From UBA7672 sp964529555 (lineage in GTDB: Bacteria > Pseudomonadota > Alphaproteobacteria > Caulobacterales > Hyphomonadaceae): DNA of 10,335 bases. The position numbers and the translations under genes were made by a program. Below are positions 5,784 to 10,335 of this stretch, piece by piece. The notes under the pieces are model-generated. The model worked only from the letters and a program-made list of their open reading frames with translations. It had not been told where the DNA came from and searched no databases. Where the stretch lies: the NCBI GenBank assembly GCA_964529555.1, contig CAZGWV010000117.1, positions 1 to 10,335 of the forward strand. The letters are read 5' to 3'. Position 1 is the stretch's first letter. Each line of letters begins with the position of its first letter.

Positions 5784-6880
5784 TACTTGCCCAGGAATTC
5801 TTTCAGCAGCTTGAGCGCCGCATCATTGCCCTCGACCGTGCCGACCGAGATGCGCAGATGGTTCGGCATCTTGTAGCCGCCCAGCCCGCGCACCGTGACG
5901 CCGCGATCCTTCAGGAAGGCCAGCGCCTCGGCGGCGGTCTTGCCTTTTGTCTCGGGGAATTGCGCGACCACGAAATTGCCGACGCCGTCGATCAGGCCGA
6001 GGCCCAGCGCTTTCAGGCCAGCAGCGAGGCGTTCCATCTCGCTTTCGTTGTGGGCCAGCGACTGCTCGTTGAACGCATCGTCGTCCAGCGCGGCGATGGC
6101 GGCGGCCTGCGCCGGCAGGCTGACGTTGAAGGGCATGCGCACACGCTCGATCGCGTCCACCACATGCGGCGGCGCATAGCCCCAGCCGACGCGCAGGCCC
6201 GCAAGGCCATAGAGCTTCGAGAAGGTGCGCGTGATGATGACATTGCCGAACTGCGAGGCCAGTTCGATGCCCGAAGCGTAGTCGTTCTTCTTCACGAACT
6301 CCGCATAGGCGCCGTCCAGCACCAGCAGCACATGCGGCGGCAGCCCGGCATGCAGACGTTTCACCTCGTCATACGGCAGGTAGGTGCCGGTCGGGTTGTT
6401 CGGGTTGGCGAGCCAGACGATCTTGGTCTTCGGCGTCACGGCCTTGAGGATCGCGTCCACGTCCGCCGTGAAATCCTTCTCCGCGATCTCGACGACCTTG
6501 GCGCCCTGCTGCTGGGCGATGATGGCGTAGATCGCAAAGGCGTGCGCCGTGCTGATGCTCTCGTCCCCAGGTCCGAGATAGGCGCGGCCCAGCATCAGGA
6601 AGATGTCGTCCGACCCCGCGCCGAGAACGAGGCGCGTGGCATCGAGCCCGTGCTTGCTTGCCAGCGCCGCCTTCAGCTCGCGCGCCGCGCCGTCGGGATA
6701 AAGCTCCATCTTGGCCGCGAGATCGGCATAGACTTTCTGCGCCAGCGGGGATGCGCCCAGCGGGTTCTCGTTCGAGGCCAGCTTGAAGGTCTTGCCGCCG
6801 CTGACATTCTTCGGCGCTTCGCCCGGCACGTAGACATGCACGTCGGCGAGCTGCGGCAATGGCTTGGGATGATCGGTCAT
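5783..6880 (-). CDS. hisC: Histidinol-phosphate / aromatic aminotransferase (HisC family)
   Basis: This is a PLP-dependent fold-type I aminotransferase. HisC converts imidazole-acetol phosphate and glutamate to histidinol phosphate. Many HisC proteins encoded next to tyrA genes also transaminate prephenate, phenylpyruvate or 4-hydroxyphenylpyruvate. Visible landmarks are FKLASNENPLG (32-42), 'YPDG' (61-64), GAGSDD (87-92), NPNNPTG (159-165) with Asn162, Asp189 and Tyr192 in LDGAYAEF, the Schiff-base Lys222 in RTFSKLYGLAGLRVGWGY, and 'HLRISVGT' near the end with the carboxylate-binding Arg. At 365 residues it is full length. It lies 15 bp after the PheA-like gene and overlaps the tyrC start by one base. 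The operon company argues for an aromatic role at least in addition to histidine. Sequence alone does not settle specificity. Confidence 0.92.
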   Translation of the reverse strand: MTDHPKPLPQLADVHVYVPGEAPKNVSGGKTFKLASNENPLGASPLAQKVYADLAAKMELYPDGAARELKAALASKHGLDATRLVLGAGSDDIFLMLGRAYLGPGDESISTAHAFAIYAIIAQQQGAKVVEIAEKDFTADVDAILKAVTPKTKIVWLANPNNPTGTYLPYDEVKRLHAGLPPHVLLVLDGAYAEFVKKNDYASGIELASQFGNVIITRTFSKLYGLAGLRVGWGYAPPHVVDAIERVRMPFNVSLPAQAAAIAALDDDAFNEQSLAHNESEMERLAAGLKALGLGLIDGVGNFVVAQFPETKGKTAAEALAFLKDRGVTVRGLGGYKMPNHLRISVGTVEGNDAALKLLKEFLGK

Positions 6881-6895
6881 GGCTGAGGCCCCGTT

Positions 6896-7675
6896 TCAGG
6901 GCCGAGGCCGTACCCCGACAATACGCAGCCCGTCCAGCCCTGCCTTCCGGGCGAGGTCGATCCGGCGGTCGTCCACGGCCACGAATTCCGAGATGCGGAT
7001 CAGCGCAAGCGACCGGGCCCGGCCCACCACCTCGGCCTTGAGGCCCAGCTCCTGCAGCCGCTTGTCGGCCGACCAGTGGTCGTCATGGGCCATGGCCAGC
7101 GTGTCGTCCTCGCCCGAGGACTCGATGCTGAGCCGGCCGACAATGGCGATCCGGGGCGTTTCGTCGGGCGTTCCCGGCAGGTTCGGCCAGCCGCCGACGA
7201 TCGCCAGCGAGTGGAACTTGTTCTCGTTCAGCATGGGCCACCACTGGCCCGCCCCGGCATGTTCGGGCCAGGGAACGCAGGCGAGCGAACCCGGCTGGGT
7301 CACTGCCCGCTCCAGCGCGTCACGCACGCCGACCAGCGGCACGATATTGGGGGCAAAGCCGAAATAGCCGCGCGCCGCCTCGACCGACAGGGTCACGTCC
7401 CCGCCCGCCACATAGACGGCCTTGAGCCCGCGGCTGACCGCCACATCGCCGCATAGCGAGCGCCACATCCGGGCGACCGCATCCATCGGCATGCCGGCGG
7501 CCGCGCCCTCGCGCGCCAGACGCCTCAGTTCGGCCGCTTCGCGGGCCGGACGGAAACCGATGCCGGCAGGCGAGACGGCGGGCGCCTCGCGCATTTGGCG
7601 CCATTTATCGGACAGGGCGGCGAGAAAAGCGTCGCTCATGGCCTGATTAGGTTCATGGAAGCTGTCGGCGGCCAT
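6896..7675 (-). CDS. Divergent chorismate mutase / prephenate dehydratase-like protein
   Basis: I read this as an eroded relative of the PheA P-protein. From ATG 7675 (259 residues), about 15-78 resembles a chorismate mutase helix bundle: 'FRPAREAAELRRLA' (41-54) and 'DAVARMWRSLCGDV' match the second half of the CM type II domain. The first-helix arginine and the usual lysine are not evident. About 84-196 resembles prephenate dehydratase: 'SVEAARGYFGF', 'VRDALERAV', 'LACVPWPEHAGAG' (in place of GVVPIENS), 'HSLAIVGG' and 'IAIVGRLSIESSGEDDTLAM' (like the TRF-to-SGxDKTS region). The Thr-Arg-Phe motif reads Pro-Arg-Ile (174-176). The remainder, ending in 'DGLRIVGVRPRP', is ACT-like at best. Other possible starts are TTG 7693 (GGGGAG nearby) and ATG 7639. 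It heads the operon with hisC and tyrC. Catalytic activity is doubtful, and a regulatory role is conceivable. Confidence 0.65.
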   Translation of the reverse strand: MAADSFHEPNQAMSDAFLAALSDKWRQMREAPAVSPAGIGFRPAREAAELRRLAREGAAAGMPMDAVARMWRSLCGDVAVSRGLKAVYVAGGDVTLSVEAARGYFGFAPNIVPLVGVRDALERAVTQPGSLACVPWPEHAGAGQWWPMLNENKFHSLAIVGGWPNLPGTPDETPRIAIVGRLSIESSGEDDTLAMAHDDHWSADKRLQELGLKAEVVGRARSLALIRISEFVAVDDRRIDLARKAGLDGLRIVGVRPRP

Positions 7676-7789
7676 TGAACTCGACTGACTCAAGACGCTC
7701 CCCAGCGCATGACCTGCATACGACAGATTTGCCGGGACCAGAACCCCTCAAGCCCAGACCGCCTCCGGGCAGGCCCTCCCTTGTTTCGA

Positions 7790-7818
7790 GGCCGGATTGG
7801 CGGCTATTGCATTCGGCC
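7790..7818 (+). promoter_or_regulatory. Hairpin in the metX leader
   Basis: GGCCGGAT (7790-7797) can pair with ATTCGGCC (7811-7818), giving 8 bp with one G-U pair around a 13-base loop. It ends 26 bp before the metX ATG. No U-run follows, so it is not a classic terminator. It does not fit the SAM-II consensus. The 7676-7844 spacer between the divergent genes otherwise shows only weak promoter-like hexamers, for example TTGTTT at 7781. A regulatory role is conjecture. Confidence 0.3.
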
Positions 7819-7844
7819 CGCTTAGGGCTGATCTGGGACACAGC

Positions 7845-9011
7845 ATGCTTGCCCCCGCGCGAACCCTGGACGGCACGGACGGCCTTCGCCGCCTGACCGT
7901 CGCCACGCCTGACCAGCCCCTGCGGCTGGACAGCGGGCGCACGCTCGATCACGTCGAGATCGCTTACGAGACCTGGGGCCAGCTCAACGCCGACAAGACC
8001 AATGTCGTCGTCGTCTGCCATGCGCTCACCGGCGACCAGTTCGCCGCCTCGCCCAACCCCGTGACCGGACGCCCCGCCTGGTGGGACCGCCTCGTCGGGC
8101 CGGGCCTGCCGATCGACACAGACCGCTTCTTCGTCATCTGCTCGAACGTGCTGGGCGGCTGCATGGGCTCGACGGGCCCCGCCTCCAGGAAGCCGGACGG
8201 CGCCTACTGGGGCACGGATTTCCCGATCATCACCATCGCCGACATGGCGCGTGCGCAGATCGCCCTGCTCGACCAGCTGGGCATCCCGAACGTGTTCCTC
8301 GTCATCGGCGGCTCCATCGGCGGGATGCAGGTGCTGGAGTGGACCGTGCAGGCGCGCGACCGCGTGTTCGCCGCCGTGCCCATCGCGGTGGCCCCGCGCC
8401 AGTCGGCGCAGAATATCGGCTTCTACGAAACCGGGCGTCAGGCCATCATGGCCGATCCCAACTGGCGCAATGGCAACTACCTCGCCGAAGGCACGCGGCC
8501 CGAGAAGGGCCTCGCCGTCGCCCGCATGGCCGCGCACATCACCTATCTCAGCGAGACGGCGCTCAAGCGGAAGTTCGACCGCAAGCTGCAGGACCGCGCC
8601 TCGAAGACATTCGGCTTCGACGCCGATTTCCAGATCGAAAGCTATCTGCGCCATCAGGGCCAGACCTTCGTCGACCGGTTCGATGCGAACTCCTATCTCT
8701 ATATCACCCGCGCGATGGACTATTTCGACCTCGCCAACGAGCATGGCGGCGTCCTCGCCAACGCCTTCCGCGGATTGAACACGCGCTTCTGCGTCTTCTC
8801 GTTCTCGTCGGACTGGCATTATTCGCCCGAAGAGAATCGCGACCTCGTGCGCGCGCTCAACGCCGCCGGTTGCGAGACGAGCTACGTCAACATCGAAACC
8901 GACAAGGGCCACGACGCCTTCTTCGTGGAGGAGCCCGAATTCGAAGCCGGCTTGCGCGGCTTCATCGACGCGGCGGCCAGCGCGCGCGGGCTGAAGGGCT
9001 CGGCAAAGTGA
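7845..9011 (+). CDS. metX: Homoserine O-acyltransferase MetX
   Basis: MetX activates homoserine by O-acylation (acetyl-CoA or succinyl-CoA donor), the first committed step of methionine synthesis. It is an alpha/beta hydrolase. The nucleophile elbow GGSIGGMQ holds Ser157, Asp323 lies in 'SSDWHYSP', and His356 lies in 'DKGHDAFF', completing the triad. 'CHALTGD' (58-64) and 'NVLGGCMGSTGP' (101-112) are family signatures. At 388 residues the length is right. ATG 7845 is chosen over TTG 7797 because the family starts shortly before 'QPLRLDSG' and TGGGA lies about 7 bp upstream. Proteobacterial MetX proteins paired with MetW are often succinyltransferases, and the donor cannot be decided by eye. 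metW follows, but 196 bp away across a large inverted repeat. Confidence 0.94.
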   Translation: MLAPARTLDGTDGLRRLTVATPDQPLRLDSGRTLDHVEIAYETWGQLNADKTNVVVVCHALTGDQFAASPNPVTGRPAWWDRLVGPGLPIDTDRFFVICSNVLGGCMGSTGPASRKPDGAYWGTDFPIITIADMARAQIALLDQLGIPNVFLVIGGSIGGMQVLEWTVQARDRVFAAVPIAVAPRQSAQNIGFYETGRQAIMADPNWRNGNYLAEGTRPEKGLAVARMAAHITYLSETALKRKFDRKLQDRASKTFGFDADFQIESYLRHQGQTFVDRFDANSYLYITRAMDYFDLANEHGGVLANAFRGLNTRFCVFSFSSDWHYSPEENRDLVRALNAAGCETSYVNIETDKGHDAFFVEEPEFEAGLRGFIDAAASARGLKGSAK

Positions 9012-9052
9012 TTCAAGCCAGCCTCACCCCCAGCATGATCCCGCTGGTCCTC

Positions 9053-9179
9053 ACCCCTCTCCCCCTTGTGGGGAGAGGGTGGGGTGAGGGGGGCGGCGCA
9101 GCGTTTCGAGGAGATAGCGAGAGCTTACCGTCCCACGGCCCCCCTCACCCCACCCTCTCCCCACAAGGGGGAGAGGGGT
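9053..9179. repeat. Two-armed perfect inverted repeat (REP/BIME-like) between metX and metW
   Basis: A 42-bp sequence at 9053-9094 recurs as its exact reverse complement at 9138-9179, with a 43-bp spacer. Each arm is itself a hairpin: in the left arm CCCTCTCCCC (9055-9064) pairs with GGGGAGAGGG (9070-9079) around CTTGT, followed by the tail GTGGGGTGAGGGGGGC (overlapping the stem edge). The motif is a dispersed intergenic palindrome seen in many proteobacterial genomes. When translated it gives spurious LVGRGWGEG and LSPQGGEG peptides. The paired opposed arrangement recalls REP doublets (BIMEs). It begins 41 bp after the metX stop and ends 28 bp before metW. There is no U-run, but the structure could modulate readthrough or protect mRNA ends. 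No second copy is in the window. Confidence 0.9.
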
Positions 9180-9207
9180 ACGACTCGCAGCTGCTGGCGC
9201 AAATCGT

Positions 9208-9831
9208 ATGACCGCCGCGTCTCGCCCTTCGTCAACGCGCCGCGCCGACCACGTCGCCATCGCGCAATTCATCAATCGCGGCGAGCTCGTGCTCGACGTC
9301 GGCTGCGGCGATGGGCAGCTGATGGAACTGCTCCAGCAGGAGCGCGGCGCGCGCACGCGCGGTCTTGAAGTCGAACAGGCCGGCGTCAACCGTTGCGTCG
9401 CCAAAGGCCTTGCCGTGGTGCAGGGCAACGCCGACGCCGACCTACCCGTCTATCCCGACAACGCCTATGACGTCGCCATCCTGTCGAAGACGATCCAGGA
9501 ACTGGCGCGGCCGAAATTCGTGCTCGACGAGCTCGCGCGCGTCGCGCGTCGCGTTATCATCTCCTTCCGCAATTACGGCCACTGGAAGGTGCGCACCGCC
9601 CTGCTCACCACGGGCCGCATTCCCAATCTCGGCCACGACGCAGGCTGGTGGTCGGACGGCGCCCGCCGTCCCTGCACCGCACGCGACATGGCGGAGCTTG
9701 CGGCGGAAGCCGGCCTCCACATCGTCGCCGCCACGGCTGTGGGCGGCAAGCCGGTGAATGCGAGATCGCTGGGCCGCCTCAACTGGACCGCCGAGGAACT
9801 CGTCTTCGTGCTGGAGCGGAAGGCCGGCTAA
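9208..9831 (+). CDS. metW: Methionine biosynthesis protein MetW
   Basis: MetW is a small methyltransferase-fold protein encoded with metX in many proteobacteria and reported as needed for the activity of some MetX enzymes. Its own reaction is not established. The SAM-binding glycine motif LDVGCGDGQL lies at 29-38, and acidic Glu54 ends the second strand. MetW-specific stretches follow: 'ILSKTIQELARPKFVLDELARVARRVIISFRNYGHWKVR' (about 91-129, motif IV to V region), 'GRIPNLGH' and 'WWSDGARRPCTARDM'. Length is 207 residues, near normal. The start ATG 9208 has no good ribosome site, and the first ten residues (Ser/Arg-rich) are not family-like. The inverted repeat just upstream may have replaced the ancestral metX-metW junction, which is often overlapping. 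Confidence 0.92.
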   Translation: MTAASRPSSTRRADHVAIAQFINRGELVLDVGCGDGQLMELLQQERGARTRGLEVEQAGVNRCVAKGLAVVQGNADADLPVYPDNAYDVAILSKTIQELARPKFVLDELARVARRVIISFRNYGHWKVRTALLTTGRIPNLGHDAGWWSDGARRPCTARDMAELAAEAGLHIVAATAVGGKPVNARSLGRLNWTAEELVFVLERKAG

Positions 9832-9838
9832 CCGGGTC

Positions 9839-9852
9839 GGTGAAATTTCACC
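9839..9852. promoter_or_regulatory. 14-bp perfect palindrome after metW
   Basis: GGTGAAATTTCACC reads identically on both strands. It starts 8 bp after the metW stop and lies 87 bp before the next ATG. It is AT-rich at its centre in a GC-rich window, and without a loop or U-run it is unlikely to be a terminator. A dimeric-regulator binding site for the downstream gene is plausible but unproven. Confidence 0.45.
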
Positions 9853-9939
9853 TATCGCTCAAAGCAGACCCTAACCACCAGCGCATATCCTGTAATCGGC
9901 CCGGACTCCCCGAAGATCCGGCCAGTCAGGAAACGTCCC

Positions 9940-10326
9940 ATGTCGTTCACAATGACCTCGACCGTCCGCAAGGTGCGCGAGCACTTCGAGCCGGAAGCCA
10001 ATCTCGATCCGCAGGAACAGCGCGCCCTCCGCGCGCATCTGGAGCAGATCGATTACGCCGCCTTCGCCGCCAACCGCGAAGTCCTGGCGAAGACGATCGG
10101 CCACGCCGATCTCGCCCGCTTCCAGCGCATGGCGGTCGCCGCCGCCAACGCCCGCGCCCGCTGGGTCGCCGCCGCGATCAACCTCTCGGCCAAGCCCGAC
10201 GCCAGCCCGCAGGACGTGGCCCAACTCGCCACGCTGCGTTGCGCCTACGAAGAACTGACCGAAGCCTACGACGCGATGCGCCGCATGGTCGAACGCGGCT
10301 ACCTGCCGGCGAAAGCGAAGGCGTAG
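9940..10326 (+). CDS. Uncharacterised small helical protein
   Basis: I do not recognise a family. The 128-residue protein has no signal peptide, membrane segment or cysteine motif (a single Cys near 100). Composition is rich in Ala, Arg and Glu, and the pattern suggests three or four amphipathic helices: about 23-50 (DPQEQRALRAHLEQIDY), 54-82 (HADLARFQRMAVAAANARARW) and 88-118 (SPQDVAQLATLRCAYEELTEAY). The coding frame is supported by a good ribosome site (AGGAAA 9928-9933, 6 bp before ATG) and by strong third-position GC bias. ATG 9952 is an alternative start. A TGTAAT hexamer at 9891-9896 is a possible -10, and a bulged hairpin (9898-9905 with 9917-9923) lies in the leader. It is probably transcribed separately from metXW. 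Its stop lies 9 bp from the window end. Confidence 0.75.
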   Translation: MSFTMTSTVRKVREHFEPEANLDPQEQRALRAHLEQIDYAAFAANREVLAKTIGHADLARFQRMAVAAANARARWVAAAINLSAKPDASPQDVAQLATLRCAYEELTEAYDAMRRMVERGYLPAKAKA

Positions 10327-10335
10327 CGCCAGCCG

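Noticed and set aside
5858..6886. A 342-residue open frame on the plus strand across hisC
   Set aside because: It is the antisense shadow of a full-length aminotransferase with every PLP motif.
7676..7844. SAM-II or other SAM riboswitch upstream of metX
   Set aside because: I looked for the SAM-II pseudoknot segments, including GCTAAA, and did not find them; a covariance-model scan would be decisive.
7653..8912. A 419-residue open frame on the minus strand across metX
   Set aside because: It is antisense to a complete metX with all catalytic motifs; its composition (Gly/Arg/His/Val-rich) and lack of domains fit a GC-rich shadow frame.
9051..9428. Minus-strand frame containing LVGRGWGEG and LSPQGGEG peptides
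   Set aside because: These peptides are the known translation artefact of the dispersed palindromic repeat; the rest overlaps metW.

Overview
The window looks like chromosomal housekeeping DNA from a GC-rich alphaproteobacterium. The gene content and order would suit a Caulobacterales or Hyphomonadaceae-type organism: ftsE-ftsX-ydcF-plsC, a separate tyrC-hisC group, and metX-metW. That placement is inference from gene content and codon style, with no marker gene to prove it. I recognise 12 protein-coding genes with some functional assignment and one uncharacterised gene. I see no tRNA, rRNA, CRISPR, prophage or insertion sequence. One run of 100 Ns interrupts tyrC.

Layout. Positions 1-1356, minus strand: the start and body of a hypoxanthine phosphoribosyltransferase gene (cut by the window edge), preceded in the same orientation by an MJ0042-type zinc-ribbon membrane protein. 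A short AT-rich divergent promoter region follows. Positions 1449-4389, plus strand: a tight envelope operon of ftsE, ftsX, a YdcF/SanA-like DUF218 protein and a PlsC acyltransferase, with two ATGA start/stop overlaps. Positions 4405-5045, plus strand: a HigB-HigA type II toxin-antitoxin pair with its own palindromic operator, wedged between plsC and the convergent tyrC with only 6 bp to spare. Positions 5052-7675, minus strand: an aromatic amino acid group reading 'chorismate mutase/prephenate dehydratase-like protein', then hisC-type aminotransferase, then tyrC prephenate dehydrogenase. Positions 7845-9831, plus strand: metX and metW of methionine synthesis, split by a large two-armed inverted repeat. 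Positions 9940-10326, plus strand: a small, probably helical protein of unknown function.

How the genes work together. FtsEX couples ATP hydrolysis to septal peptidoglycan hydrolysis, and its operon partners act on the envelope or on phospholipid synthesis. The minus-strand aromatic group covers the branch from prephenate to tyrosine and probably phenylalanine: TyrC does the oxidative decarboxylation, HisC can transaminate aromatic keto acids as well as histidinol phosphate, and the first protein is a divergent relative of the PheA P-protein. MetX acylates homoserine, and MetW is its usual partner.

Most interesting points: the PheA-like protein whose mutase and dehydratase active sites look eroded although it is still encoded at the head of the aromatic operon; the 42-bp perfect inverted repeats between metX and metW; the compact higBA cassette with a clear operator; and a 14-bp perfect palindrome after metW. 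I did not find evidence for an entirely new system here.
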